This document shows, in pieces, positions 1 to 12,710 of a stretch of DNA of 64,000 nt. The notes under the pieces are model-generated. The model saw only the letters and a list, made by a program, of their open reading frames with translations, was not told the DNA's origin and did not search any database. Within the stretch, counting starts at the first letter, position 1. Each line of letters begins with the position of its first letter. The DNA comes from Bradysia coprophila. Taxonomy: Eukaryota > Arthropoda > Insecta > Diptera > Sciaridae. The position numbers and the translations under genes are program-made. The stretch covers positions 4,089,620 to 4,153,619 of the forward strand of contig NW_023503375.1 of NCBI RefSeq assembly GCF_014529535.1, read 5' to 3'.

Positions 1-1578
1 TTCACTAGTTTTGGTGGGGACCTGTTGTTTGTTTTTCTTGTTTTTCTGACACTGTGAATTTGTAGCATCGGAAACTTTCTTTTCTTCAATTGGAGCGGGA
101 GCCTTTTCAACCTTCTCTTCTGGCTTTGCCGCTTGAATTTGATTGCTGTCTTTTTCAATTTGCGGAGTTTTTACTTCGAGCGGCTGAGTATTTTTAACTT
201 CGTCTTTTGGTGCTGTATTTTTCACTTCAACGACTTCGGCTTCAGTTTGCTGTTCTTCCACTTTGCAGGGAGACTGTTTGCTATCCGTGGCTTGTCCTTT
301 CTTTTTGTCTTTTTTACTTTTTGGTGAGTCTAATTTTTGTGGTTCTGCTGTGGTCTTAACATTCTTCTCTGGAGGTGCCTTAGAACTATCTGACTTTGAG
401 ACGTTTTCATTGCTTACGATTGGTTTTTCTTCGGCTATCTGCTCCTTCTTTTGGTCATTTTTCGGTTTTGTTTGATCCTTTGCTTTAGCATTCTCGTCTT
501 GTGCTTTCTTTTGATTTTCTTTCTGAGGCGGTGAATCTTGTTTTCCTTTGCCCGATGTTGGTTTTTCTTTAGAAATTTCACCAGCTGGCTTATCAGCCTT
601 ACTCTCCGTTATGGCATCATCTTCGATTTTCGATTTATTTTTCTGATCGTCAGTGTTCTTGTCACATTTTTCCGTGGGATTACTGGCACTTTCGGGCTTC
701 TTATTCTTATTTTTGTTTTTATTATTTGAGGGAGCTTGATTGTTCGACCTGGCCTCTACCACTGGGTCTTTTTCTAGAACAGCTGGCTTAACATCTTCAA
801 CAACGGTGGTGCCAGTCTCAACTTTCTCAACGTTCGGTGATCCCTGCTGACCCTTCTTATTATTCTTTTTGTTATTTTTCGATTTATTTCCTTCTGGGGT
901 GTTTTCCTTGGTCTCCGTTTTCGGTTCATCAATCGGTATAGCGACAGGTTCATCAACTACACTCGGCACTTGAGGAAGTGCTTCAGGATCTGGACTCTGT
1001 TCTTGTTGACCTTTCTTCTTTCTGTTTCTGTTCCGTTTCTTTTTAGAAATAGTAGAAGTTCCATCTTCTTGTTCCTTGGCTGAGCCCTCATTTTCGGAAG
1101 CATCTGATTTTGGCTTAGTTTCAACTTTGGTGTCTACGGATTCGGGCTGTTGTCGTGCAACAAAACCTTGCGGTGGATTTTGGTTCTGATGTTTTTTGTT
1201 CTTCTTTCGTTTATTAGTACCGCTCTGCGAGCCTTCTGGTGTTACGGATCTGGCCGTCTCTTGTCTAACTTCCAGTAATGTTGCTTTTACAGAATCCACA
1301 GTGTCCTGAATAGAACTCAGTTTATCTTTCGCTGCATCAATACCTGTTTCGGAGGACCGTGGATCACCAATACCAACAATAACTTCTTGTAGAAGATGCA
1401 AACGCTCTTTTGCGTTTACTAAACGAGCTTTAAGTTCGTCGTTCGAAGTGTCTGCTTCAACGGGTGCAGCAACTGCAACTGGAGCACTTTCAACCACTTT
1501 CGTCTCGGCTGGTGATTTGGCTTTATTCGGCGCTGGTGCCGATCCAGAATTTCCTTTATTCTTCTTGTTGCGTGGCAT
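1..1578 (-). CDS. Lysine-rich low-complexity protein, N-terminal part (runs off window)
   Basis: One frame is open on the minus strand from an ATG at 1578 to the window edge, 526 codons without a stop. The product is dominated by Lys, Glu, Gln, Pro and Asn, with repeated basic blocks of the type KKNKK and KKGQQ, and looks disordered. Residues of about 50-115 have a heptad-like, Leu/Ile/Val-bearing stretch that could form a coiled coil. Just upstream of the ATG (1583-1590, minus) is a pyrimidine-rich tract ending in CAG, a good 3' splice site, so the first coding exon is probably preceded by a 5'UTR intron and the coding exon starts near 1582. No catalytic motif is visible. A nucleolar or ribosome-associated basic protein is possible, but I do not recognise the family. 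The C-terminus lies outside the window. Confidence 0.7.
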   Translation of the reverse strand, partial: MPRNKKNKGNSGSAPAPNKAKSPAETKVVESAPVAVAAPVEADTSNDELKARLVNAKERLHLLQEVIVGIGDPRSSETGIDAAKDKLSSIQDTVDSVKATLLEVRQETARSVTPEGSQSGTNKRKKNKKHQNQNPPQGFVARQQPESVDTKVETKPKSDASENEGSAKEQEDGTSTISKKKRNRNRKKKGQQEQSPDPEALPQVPSVVDEPVAIPIDEPKTETKENTPEGNKSKNNKKNNKKGQQGSPNVEKVETGTTVVEDVKPAVLEKDPVVEARSNNQAPSNNKNKNKNKKPESASNPTEKCDKNTDDQKNKSKIEDDAITESKADKPAGEISKEKPTSGKGKQDSPPQKENQKKAQDENAKAKDQTKPKNDQKKEQIAEEKPIVSNENVSKSDSSKAPPEKNVKTTAEPQKLDSPKSKKDKKKGQATDSKQSPCKVEEQQTEAEVVEVKNTAPKDEVKNTQPLEVKTPQIEKDSNQIQAAKPEEKVEKAPAPIEEKKVSDATNSQCQKNKKNKQQVPTKTSE

Positions 1579-1584
1579 GATTCT

Positions 1585-4371
1585 GAAAAGAATAACAGAC
1601 AAAATTATTAATGATTTGGTAGTGACGGCATGTTCTCAGATAGATAGATTAAAGTTTTGGGATGCTTCTTCAATTGAGAATCAGGAGCCCAGATCAAGGA
1701 TCCTTTGGAGCATGCTCCCTGACATTATATCTTGGAAATTTTCCTGTAATCGATAAGAAATCGTTAAGGCATTTACCATTTTATGATAAATGGAGTAAAG
1801 TTGGAGTAAAGTAGAAATCCAATCTATTCTGTGGAAATGATCGGTAAGCTTGCAGTGGTTTGTGATTGTACACAACATGCTTTTAAGTCCTACTATTTAT
1901 TGTTATCAATAAAGTTGAATAAAATTTAATGTCATGGTCAAATGTTGGCATTTTTGCGTTTATATACGAACAGCGTTCGCTTTAAACCTCGAAAACCTCT
2001 CATGTAACAACATCCAACTAAAATGCTTTTCTATATTTATTTTGTTTGTTGCCAAGAAAACAAACGTTACAAGTCGGTGGTACCATATATTTTAACATAA
2101 AATCAATTAAGTTATTATTCACTTTGTGGCTGACGTATACCTCTATACTACATTACTACACACATAGTAGAAATATTTTTTTTTCTGTAGTCTGATCACT
2201 CGGAGCATCTGTTTTTGTTTTTCTACTAATCAACTCGCAAACATTGAATTTAGGCATCCATTCAAAGTAAATATTGGCGGTGTTACATAAATAATGAGTG
2301 ATTTAGTATGTCGATTCTCATTTGGATTCCCTCCTCAAGTCTTCGTCTGCGTTTCCGAAATTGGTTATTTCAATCAGCAGCGAACAGTGAATGATCAGCA
2401 AGAACGTTGCTAAGAAAAAAATGTGGTTCCGAGTAGGTGTAAACATGATCAAACGATCGTTAACACTAGTTTAGCATCATCTTTTTACAGGTGGAAAATC
2501 AAAGAAAAGTTACCAATTTGATGTACATGTAAAACAGACATTCAGACTATTATCTGTTTTTGGCGTGGGTCATACCATGAATGTTCATTTTTTTGTTAGT
2601 TTTCATTTTCAGTACAACTCATTAACTGAATATAATTGGGGCCATCCTCCTTTTCTAATCTGATTCACCTGTTTGGTTTATGTTAGACGCATTCACCATG
2701 AATTCGATATTTAAATTCAGTTTTCCGTTTTACATAACTTTTCCATTTGCATGTAAAAGCATTTAAATCGCGTCGTTTAGTTTATTTTTGTTTGAAAACA
2801 CATATGTTCCCAAGATTCCGTTCGATGTTAATCAGTTGACAAGTGACTTGTAGGTATTCACGTTTCTTTAATTATTATTTCAACTATTTCCGACAGAGGA
2901 AAATGTTTCATGTTTACGGTCGTACAAATCTGGCCGTCTACGAGACAATTTAAATATAAAGTACAGAAACGTAGGAAAATGATTGCCGAGGTCGGTGTAG
3001 AAACAATCGTTCATTCTTCTCGTAGGAATTCTTCAAATCGACTTTTTTCAAATGCTAATTCTTTTAAGACCTTACTTATAGATTTCATACTATTCCACGC
3101 GCACCCTTACTTCTAACGGGTCCAGCTGGACTTACTTCTCGGTGTTTCTGTTTCATCAATTATGTTTCTAAAAGTATTGGGTGAGGTGAGGTAAACTTTT
3201 TACACAGTTCTATGACTCCAACCCTTTAACTCAATATCATTTATCATACCTCCTTTTGGCAAGGACTAAAATTTGTAGTAAAAGTTAGGCTCGGTACCTA
3301 TAGGACCAAAGGATTTTATTCTGGACTTCTCTGCTTTTCAAGAGGACAACATCCTAAAACTCTAATCTAGCTAGATTTGGTCACCAAACTGAACAAAATC
3401 AAACTCATAAGCTGATAACACCGTACGTTCAGTACTTTTTGATTTTATAATTTCGCAAATTGGTCACCCTATACGGTCTACGTCAAAGAGTCTAAGTACG
3501 TCCCTGCCACACACTTCCAATTCACAGAAAATAAAAAGATTAATAAAATAAGCAGAGTAATGACTACAGACGGTCTCTTAATACGATATCAGAAAACAAA
3601 AGCTAGAAAAGTGTTTTTCTTCTTCATCAATTTATTTATATCTTTCACAATATCATCCAATGTTCCTTTCCGTTCTTTTCTTATTATTTTCTTTAGATTT
3701 CATGTCATCAATTTCACTCGTAGAAGAACTACTTACGCAACACTCGATTGTCTTTTATTTTCATTTTAAATTTAAACGAAATTTTCGATTTTGTGATGGT
3801 TCGGTAAGCGGTGCTATTGTGGTTATTTCAGTTATTTATTTTTTCAGCTATAAGAGACGTCTCAAAAATGTTCACATTATATGCGAGTTCGTTTGTTTTT
3901 TGTCTTTATGGCATTTTTTACGTAACAACAGTAGTGTAAAAGAATAATGTTCTTGTGTTCATGACATTCAAATGTTGGGTACAAAATGCAGAAAAAATTT
4001 AACTTAGCCAATTATTATATCACCCGAAAATATTTCATTCTTGGCTTTGAAAACAGTCTTGCAATTTTAGAATACGATTTTATTACGATATTACACAGGC
4101 ATATTAAATACAGTCGAATGGGTAATATTTACTTCCTCAAGCAAGTCATTCGAGAAATGAATCAAATGCACTTAATCAATTTAAAAATTTCTTAGACACT
4201 TGTATTGCTAACTTGAGTGTCTGATGACGTAGACGCTAGACTTCTCTGTGTTAATGATATCATTCAGTAATAATAACTACTGTTGATACAAGAATGATAA
4301 AATGTTATCGAGCACCTAGTTATCATCGGAGTTATAATTTTATAATTTTCAATCATAGGAGGATATAAAAT
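1585..4371. other. AT-rich intergenic stretch
   Basis: No convincing coding region. It should hold the 5'UTR exon and promoter of the minus-strand gene to its left. Short open frames here (for example near 2910, 3560 and 3986) have no family motifs, no splice support and biased AT-rich composition. Confidence 0.5.
1959..1966 (-). promoter_or_regulatory. Candidate TATA box for the lysine-rich gene
   Basis: On the minus strand this reads TATATAAA, about 380 bp upstream of the ATG at 1578 and upstream of the inferred 5'UTR intron. No clear initiator could be fixed, so this is a weak positional guess. Confidence 0.2.
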
Positions 4372-4812
4372 CCCCCAAAAAACCCCGAAGGGTAAATGTG
4401 ACGCAAGTCCTTTAACTTACTTACAAAATAACTGATATCGCTGAGGGTGACGCATTCTGCGCCTGTACGTAAACTTTTTATCAACCGAAAAGTGACCCAA
4501 AAAGTTTCAGAAAGAAAATTTGACAAAAAATTGCGTCACAAAGTGGCAGATGATTCGTCCTTCTTCCGTTTAAATTCCATTATTTCCCGACGGATTTTGT
4601 CCTATTTTCGTAGCCATGGTTACCTTAACATCTGCCACTTTGTGACGCAATTTTTTTTTGTCAAATTTTCTTTCTGAAACTTTTTGGGTCACTTTTCGGT
4701 TGATAAAAAGTTTACGTACAGGCGCAGAATGCGTCACCCTCAGCGATATCAGTTATTTTGTAAGTAAGTTAAAGGACTTGCGTCACATTTACCCTTCTGG
4801 GTTTTTTGGGGG
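4372..4812. mobile_element. Foldback MITE with about 180-bp inverted arms
   Basis: The left arm (4372-4551) is repeated almost perfectly in inverse orientation at 4630-4812, leaving a loop of about 80 bp. The ends are CCCCCAAAAAACCC at the left and its complement at the right. No ORF of its own. Arm motifs (GTGACGCAAGTCC, CTGATATC, GACGCATTCTGCGCC) recur in degenerate copies near 20640, 43880, 46105, 54640, 56185 and 61070, so this is one member of a dispersed non-autonomous family. Target-site duplication is not clear. Confidence 0.85.
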
Positions 4813-4861
4813 GATATCAGTTCTTTTGGAAGTTTAGGGGTAAGGGTCACTAGTTTTGTAA

Positions 4862-6812
4862 GCATCTCACGTCGACTGCAGCTCAAATCCATCGAAAATA
4901 CGATGGAAGTTAGGAAGTGCCGGAGAAATCATATGTCATCCCAAAATTTAGGAACCAACCTTGAAACACCTCTCTTATATCGAAAATAACCCTAATCCAT
5001 TGAGAAATTCCATGGAAGTTAGAAAGTGCCAGAGGAATCATCTGTCATCCCAAAATATAGGAACCAACCTTGGAACACCTCACTTATGTCGAAAATAACC
5101 TGAATCCATCAAAAAATCCGATGGAAGTTAGGAAGTGCTAGAGGAATCATCTGTCATCCCAAAATTTAGGAACCAACCTTGGAACACCTCACTTATGTCG
5201 AAAATAACCCGAATCCATCAAAAAATCCGATGGAAGTTAGGAAGTGCTAGAGGAATCATCTGTCATCCCAAAATTTAGGAACCAACCTTGGAACACCTCA
5301 CTTATGTCGAAAATAACCCGAATCCATCAAAAAATCCGATGGAAGTTAGGAAGTGCCAGAGGAATCATCATCTGTCATCCCAAAATTTAGGAACCAACCT
5401 TGGAACACCTCACTTATGTCGAAAATAACCCGAATCCATCAAAAAATCCGATGGAAGTTAGGAAGTGCTAGAGGAATCATCTGTCATCCCAAAATTTAGG
5501 AACCAACCTTGGAACACCTCACTTATGTCGAAAATAACCCGAATCCATCAAAAAATCAGATGGAAGTTAGGAAGTGCCAGAGGAATCATCTGTCATCCCA
5601 AAATTTAGGAACCAACCTTGGAACACCTCACTTATGTCGAAAATAACCCAAAACCATCAAAAAATCAGATGGAAGTTAGGAAGTGCTAGAGGAATCATCT
5701 GTCATCCCAAAATTTAGGAACCAACCTTGGAACACCTCACTTATGTCGAAAATAACCCAAAACCATCAAAAAATCCGATGGAAGTTAGGAAGTGCCAGAG
5801 GAATCATCTGTCATCCCAAAATTTAGGAACCAACCTTGGAACACCTCACTTATGTCGAAAATAACCAGAATCCATCAAAAAAACCGATGGAAGTTAGGAA
5901 GGGCCAGAGGAATCATCTGTCATCCCAAAATTTAGTAACCAACCTTGGAACACCTCACTTATGTCGAAAATAACCCGAATCCATCAAAAAATCAGATAGA
6001 AGTTAGGAAGTGCCAGAGGAATCATCTGTCATCCCAAAATTTAGGAACCAATCTTGGAACACCTCTTTTGAAAATAACCCGAATCCATCAAAAAATCCGA
6101 TGGAAGTTAGGAAGTGCCAGAGGAATCATCTGTCATACCAAAATTTAGGAACCAACCTTGGAACACCTCACTTATGTCGAAAATAACCCAAAACCATCAA
6201 AAAATCCGATGGAAGTTAGGAAGTGCCAGAGGAATCATCTGTCATCCCAAAATTTAGGAACCAACCTTGGAACACCTCACTTATGTCGAAAATAACCTGA
6301 ATCCATCAAAAAATCCGATGGAAGTTAGGAAGTGCTAGAGGAATCATCTGTCATCCCAAAATTTAGGAGCCAACCTTGGAACACCTCACTTATGTCGAAA
6401 ATAACCCGAATCCATCAAAAAAACCGATGGAAGTTAGGAAGGGCCAGAGGAATCATCTGTCATCCCAAAATTTAGGAACCAACCTTGGAACACCTCACTT
6501 ATGTCGAAAATAACCCAAAACCATCAAAAAATCCGATGGAAGTTAGGAAGTGCCAGAGGAATCATCTGCCATCCCAAAATTTTGGAACCAACCTTGGAAC
6601 ACCTCACTTATGTCGAAAATAACCTGAATCCATCAAAAATCCGATGGAAGTTAGGAAGTGCTAGAGGAATCATCTGTCATCCCAAAATTTAGGAACCAAC
6701 CTTGGAACACCTCACTTATGTCGAACATAACCCGAATCCATCAAAAAAACCGATAGAAGTTAGGAAGTGCCAGAGGAATCATCTGTCATCCCAAAATTTG
6801 GGAACCGACCTG
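4862..6812. repeat. Tandem array, 109-bp unit, about 18 copies
   Basis: The landmark CTTATGTCGAAAATAACC recurs at 5083, 5192, 5301, 5413, 5522, 5631, 5740, 5849 and 5958, a spacing of 109 bp with one 112-bp interval caused by a 3-bp duplication. Copies differ by a few substitutions; the first unit is the most diverged and the last ends near 6812. The period is not a multiple of three, so the open frames inside it are by-products. Confidence 0.95.
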
Positions 6813-8937
6813 GTGTAAGTTAATATTTAATAATCCACACAATTTCCAACAAGAAACACATCCAAAAACAACAGACACCTTTCACCACATTACCATCCAT
6901 ATCATGCACTAAAATATACAAAACACACACACTAACACATACAAATTGGTTTTTATATGACATTTGCATATGGAGACTTTGAGGAGCTCCAGCTCCCAAG
7001 ATATGGATTTTTTCCAACTTTTGAACATTCCATTGTTATTTTTGGGCCATTATTAGCCTATAACCAAAATTTCAGGAAAATCTATAGAAACGTTTAGTTA
7101 ACTAACTAACTAACTAACTAACTAACGTAGGCGATTTCAGTTATCTGAAAAAACGAAATTTTGCTTATTTTCATACAAACATCAATGTTTCGAAGTTCAA
7201 TATCTCGGCCAATTTTGAAGCTGCAGTAATGTGTGATAGCTCGTTGAACTCGTATGGATTCCGAGATTCCAGATATCCTGGTTTGGGGGTCGTTTGAGTA
7301 AAGTGGGAGAAGTCAAAAAGTTGCTGTAAATATGCTCCGCCGTCCTCCTTACTAACGTGCGGGCATGATACCGCCTGCTTCTTCCTAGAACTGCTCGTAT
7401 ATGCAGACCAGACAATGTCGTTCGAACAGTCTAGCATACGCTGAGCGTCTGTTCTCTCTGATTTGAATATGGCATGGATCTTGTTGACGTTTTCACCACT
7501 TAGCTGAATATGGTTTTGTAGTTTTCAAGGTAAACTAGCGTCGTCCCATGTCCTATTTTACGAATGTTCCACATGCACAAAGAAATTTCTTTTAGGTGTA
7601 TTGTGTTGGTGGTTGGTTCAAATCTCAATTGGAATTCTTTGATTAAGGTGAAATGAGTCATGACGATGTGGAGCTAACATTTATTCAACTCATCTACGAT
7701 AATAATCAATAAATTTGTATTATTTTCAATATTCAATGCTTCTATTGAAATTTCGGCATATATTTGCTTCAGCTGTTTTTAAGCAGATCAACACAAACAA
7801 TCATAACTGTTTGTATGTGCTTATTTATACGCTTGAAGCTGCTACACTCACGCGCGTTGTCGGCCCGCCTTGGGCAGAATTCAGAATTTCAGAATCTTTC
7901 TCGAAATTTAGGTCCTCGACATCACTTCTTTCGGGCTATAACTCTCAAAATTTCCCAAAATCTACCGTCCACAGCGGATTCGTAAGTAACTATTATAGTG
8001 AGAACAGTGCAGCACTTTCTTTCCTAAGGGGAGAAAATAGAATTTTTCTGTCTTGAACTGTCAATTTGTTCACTTTTTCGAAAATGGTATAGGGTATTCA
8101 AAGTAACCAGTCAAACTACCTGAGTTCGATGGGGACAAACTCTTTTTAACAATCTCTTTAAACACTCTACGGTGAATTGATGTTTTCTTCGGTTCCTGTT
8201 CTTATCTCGTATGTCCACTAATCTAAGCAGTATAGATCGTATGTAACCATAATGGAATTTACAATTCATTTCCTCTTTTTTGTAGATAATCTTTCCATTC
8301 GCGAACCATATCTTATTGTTCAAAATGTCACACTTGACGACTGATAAAAACGATTTAATATATCGGAAGTTTTAAAGTGGAAACGAGTGAAAACATTGAA
8401 ACCAGAGATTAAAAATTGGAAATAAAAATCAATTGAACTTCGCCGAATCTCAAGAAATGAATTCGAGATCTCCTTCATCTTATTCACTTTCAGCACACGG
8501 ATTTTATATAATAATAACGATGGTTTTTAGTGAACATATATAGCTAGGAGAGTGATGTCATGATTCACTCGCCACTCATACATAGTCGATTAACGAGCTT
8601 GCACTCTTGCATCGATTGATTTATGAATTTTTCTCTATCGAATCGATAGTGTCGATACGGGTTTCTTATGTAAATAGTCAAATTATTCACTGCAGTAAAT
8701 TGCAATCTGCCTATACTGTAGCCTCCACTTCAGCAGATATCGCTTATCGTTGAGTGAGTGAATTAATTTTGATAACGAATTATTAGATTTTTTTCGCTAA
8801 GCAATTTAAGTTCAGTATTATTCGTTTGTCCGCGTTTAAATCAAGCTGCAAGCTCTCCACTAAAAACCTTTCCACGTCATTCAAGTTCAAGTTTATTGCG
8901 ATTAGTTTGTCAATATAGTGGATATAGTAAATTAAAC
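6813..8937. other. Intergenic region
   Basis: No gene supported. It contains a (TAAC)n microsatellite. A stretch at 7850-8000 resembles, loosely, a stretch near 29760-29900 (both contain an exposed 'gtccacag/gtggacggt ... agcccgag/gggct' pattern), suggesting an old dispersed repeat. The end of the region is the presumed promoter and 5'UTR of the gene at 8938. Confidence 0.45.
7099..7126. repeat. (TAAC)7 microsatellite
   Basis: Seven uninterrupted copies of TAAC. Confidence 0.95.
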
Positions 8938-10124
8938 ATGGCTGAACCGAATATGGCGGTAGCTGCACTCACTAAATACTTGCAGAATCTGCCGATCTAT
9001 CCAATCTTCGAAAATTGTTCGGAAAAAGATAATTTCACCGCACTTCAGTTCATGTACATTGTGGATTTTCATGCAAACTATTACATAAAATTATACGATC
9101 GAATCAAAGGGGTTCAGCAGCCAAAGCTACTCGGACAGTTGTTGCAGTTTCGTCAGTTCGAAAAATTCAGATATTTCCATTATTCAGTGGCAAAGCAATA
9201 CGGTAACAGTGTCCTACAATGTAGATATTGTCCATTGGTCGGGCCTTGCGGATGCATTTTATCACACATGGCAATCAATCATAACGTGCATACAGGATTG
9301 AAACATTGTGTGTTTTGCAATGGTGAAACCCATGTCACAAGCAACTCTTTGTTTGAATGCTACAAAAATTACATTCAACGTAACGACATTGAAATCGATG
9401 AAAAAGTTTGCGAAATCGTAGCGATTTTCTACGATATGATGAGAAAACTGAGCCGGGCACTTAATATTTGCGTGGAGCGACGAAAAGGCTATGTTGGTCA
9501 AGGACACAAACACAAAGAACGACTTTCGAAGGATTATGGAGGTGATATACTACCAGAATGTGTAGTCCGGTACATGATACCGAAGTCACAACTTAACCGA
9601 ACGATACGAAGCGAGACGCTTGATCGAGAGTTTCGCAGAATTATGGAAATATTGTGCGGTGGAATTTTTCCCAGTATTTTTCGAAATAACCAGTCACCTG
9701 CTGTCTGCGAAAATCCGACTGAAATCGGCAGTAGCAACGAAGATGACGAAGAAGTGAATAATATAACCGAAGAGAATGGGCGTCAACCTCAAGTGAGTAA
9801 AATTGTCTCTCCACAAAAATGGCAATTCCAAAAAAAATTCATAAAATATTTCAGTTCGTACTACAGGATGCACACACTTTGTCAAATGATGAGATGATAC
9901 AAGACGACATGGCTTCAACATCAACACCAACAGATCGTATGTCAACAGCTTCACGTCCATGTAGTGCCTGGACACCAACGAATGAAAGCCAAGAGTTTGC
10001 ATTGAATATTGCTCGGAAATTGGATAAAATTCCGCCAAGCAAACGTCGCCAGCTCGAAATTGACATTGAGATGAAGATTCTTCAAACCGAAGCGGAAGCG
10101 ATCCAAGAAGGTTGCTTTCAGTAG
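8938..10124 (+). CDS. Zinc-finger-like, BESS-like protein (374 aa, two exons)
   Basis: Exons 8938-9792 and 9855-10124, joined in phase 0; the intron starts GTGAGT and ends TTTCAG. The ATG at 8938 is the first good start; a TTG-initiated extension to 8896 is not needed. Residues 95-127 hold C95-x2-C98, His110/His115 and C124-x2-C127, a cluster that may bind zinc although it is not a canonical C2H2 finger. Residues 260-315 are acidic and Ser/Thr-rich. Residues about 331-362 (including KIPPSKRRQLEIDIEMKIL) resemble a BESS motif, the protein-interaction tail of many insect MADF/BESS regulators. That would fit a nuclear DNA- or chromatin-associated role, but this is inference. A nearby acceptor at 9867 is also in frame and would shorten exon 2 by four residues. 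No 3' polyadenylation signal was pinned down. Confidence 0.75.
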
Positions 10125-12706
10125 TTTTGAATTGATATGTAAAAGGGGCTATCCATAAAGTACAGAAACGTTTTGGGAGAGGAGTGGGTTGGACAAACAC
10201 ATTGGGAAATAGGTCTCATAATCGTCATTTCTTCATGCACGTATATGGGTTTTAATGAATTTGAGAATTAAAAGCATTGATTCATTTAACACGGTGTTTT
10301 TTACGTCGTATTTGAGCGTTGTTACAAACAAAAAGATCTCATTTAACATGTTTTAAGATGTTCTTAAACAATTACCAATTTTTGGTCGTGAAATTTATGC
10401 ATTCCACCAAAATCTTTCATTCTTCATTCTATTAAAAATTCAACAAAACTCATCGTGGGTCAAGATTTATAAGAAAATTCAAAAACTTAGCGAAATCTGT
10501 TGAAATTAATGACAGAATTCTCGACAGAAATATGAATAAGCCCTGCTCCTACTAGTATGCTTACAAAGCAAGAAATAATGAGTATTTATTACTCTACGCC
10601 ATCTGGTAATAGTTACAATAATATTATCAATTGATAACTATCAACAAATCGGAACAATATCAAGCGAATGTTTTATCACTAACAGATTGTAACGATTATA
10701 TCTCAAAAAATTTCACCATCGAATTCATGAATATGTGCTCGAATAGTCTCTGGTCGAGCAAACACCCAACGGCTAAGTCTACTTAAAATGTCAATTGTCA
10801 TTCCAACTCAGTGAGTTCGTATTATTTTCGTCACTGACTGAAAGAATACAGAAAACAAATAAAACAAAAAACAAAAATTCCTCTGGTTTCACTGTTCGTT
10901 TCAGCGTTCACCATTTTGCCTACTCTACACTCTATAATTGTTTTTTACGACTACAATTAACGTGTGTACGAAAATACACTCTCGTAAGTTTAAACTGTAC
11001 ATCTAAGTTTGAAAATAACATAAGTGCAAAGGTAAAGAACCAGTCAAATGGATACCAGAGAATGCCAGACCACATTTCATTTTTAATTAAAAAAAAAAAT
11101 ATTTTATTTCGTCCAAAAATTGTTCATTTTATGCTCATGAGCATGAATTGCATTTATACAATTTTTTACTTACATTTCGTGATTTTTGATGAAATTTAAT
11201 AAGAAAATTAATCGATTGAATTAAATCGGGAAAAAGATCTCCCCTTCCAACGAGATTCGAGGATCGATTTTTTTTTAAATTATTTTATTTTAATCCTTTA
11301 TTGGTTCATTGTCACCATATCTTACATAATTTTAAAAATACACAAAATTATTCCTCCTTCGCTTTTAAAAAAAAAAGTTAATTTAATACCAACAAAATAT
11401 CAACATGCCAAGCGACACATTTTCAGATATTTTCTGTTTTCTTTTGAAAGAAAAATGATTATTAAAATCACCGTAACACTTTTTCACACCACAACCAAAT
11501 TAAAGTTTTCGATTTTAACGAATAAATATTTTTTGTCTGCGATATTTTAGAGCTTTTCATTCAACGGTTAGTAACTAACTAACTCATCGTTTTGACTGTT
11601 TCTGAAAATTTTCCAATTTTTTTGGCTCTCGGAACAGCGTAAAGAAAAACCAAAACAAAAGAAAAGAACAAAAAATTTTGTTTCGTTGTACAGTACTAGA
11701 TGGTAAGGCGATTTTCCGAATGTTTTTATTTTTGCTCAATTTTCATTATACTCTGAGACTTAGAAAATTTAAATGCAACCGTTTCCCATTGTGAATTGCG
11801 GAACATCAGAATCGAATGTGATGGTACCGTGCGGAGTATTGCAAGATAATAATAAAATCAACTTTCCAACAGAGTGTTGACTGTTGACCTATGCAATGTG
11901 ATGGCTTGAATTACCGTTTCATTATATTCACTTTGGAACGTTTGTAATTATATTTTGATGGATCGTATTTACCGACTGTAATTAGGCAGTTGGATTCATT
12001 GGAAAATGACATACAGAAGTGAAGTCACGCCATAAGAAAATGTGTCGGTAAAAAAGAGTGACGTCATTTTCCCTAAATAAAGTTCAATGTTTCATTTTCC
12101 TTCTCATTTGTTATTTGTTCCCTGTACGCTGAGTAAGAATAATCTTGTCACGAAGAGGCAACATTTCTGCAAGGTCAATATCGATGAGAACGATAAAAAT
12201 TTTTCACACTTCACTGGACGATAATATCGTCTAAAATGTTACATTTTAAAATATTTTCTGGACGATAATAGCGTTTTTTAGACGACGTTATCGAACTTAA
12301 AACGATATTATTTCATTTTAAGTCACTTACTTCTGATAATAGGGAACGTCAGATTTTTTTAAACAAAAAATCCAAACTAAAACGAAAACAGAAACACAAA
12401 CAGAAAAGACAATTTGAGAGATCGACTAAAAAAAGTTGACTCCACGGATTTTAATTAATCAAAAATGCAGTGCATGATTCCAGGGATCCCGTGAAATAAT
12501 ATTTTTTCTCTTTGTTTTGGATTTTTCGTTCAAAATATTTGACGCTCCCTAGTCCCTAATATCTCCCATAAAATGGGAATATTGTTTTTTGGACGATAAT
12601 GGCCTCTTGTCCTAACATAATTGGCGGAATGAGCTCTTTACTGATAATGGGCAAAGTGTTTCAGTTTTCTTATTTAATGTGACACAAAATATTTTCTTTT
12701 TTTAAC
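10125..12706. other. AT-rich intergenic stretch
   Basis: No gene supported. Near 12215-12310 a short motif (GGACGATAATA.CGT) recurs in direct and inverted orientation, and again near 12590. The open frame at 10795-11199 has no family signal and is composed mostly of AT-rich sequence. Confidence 0.45.
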
Positions 12707-12710
12707 TTAA

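Noticed and set aside
5945..6692. Open frames inside the 109-bp array as genes
   Set aside because: Period is not a multiple of three, and the frames exist only because units happen to lack stops for two copies.
4862..6812. CRISPR-like array
   Set aside because: The whole 109-bp unit is repeated; there are no unique spacers, and the setting is a eukaryotic genome.
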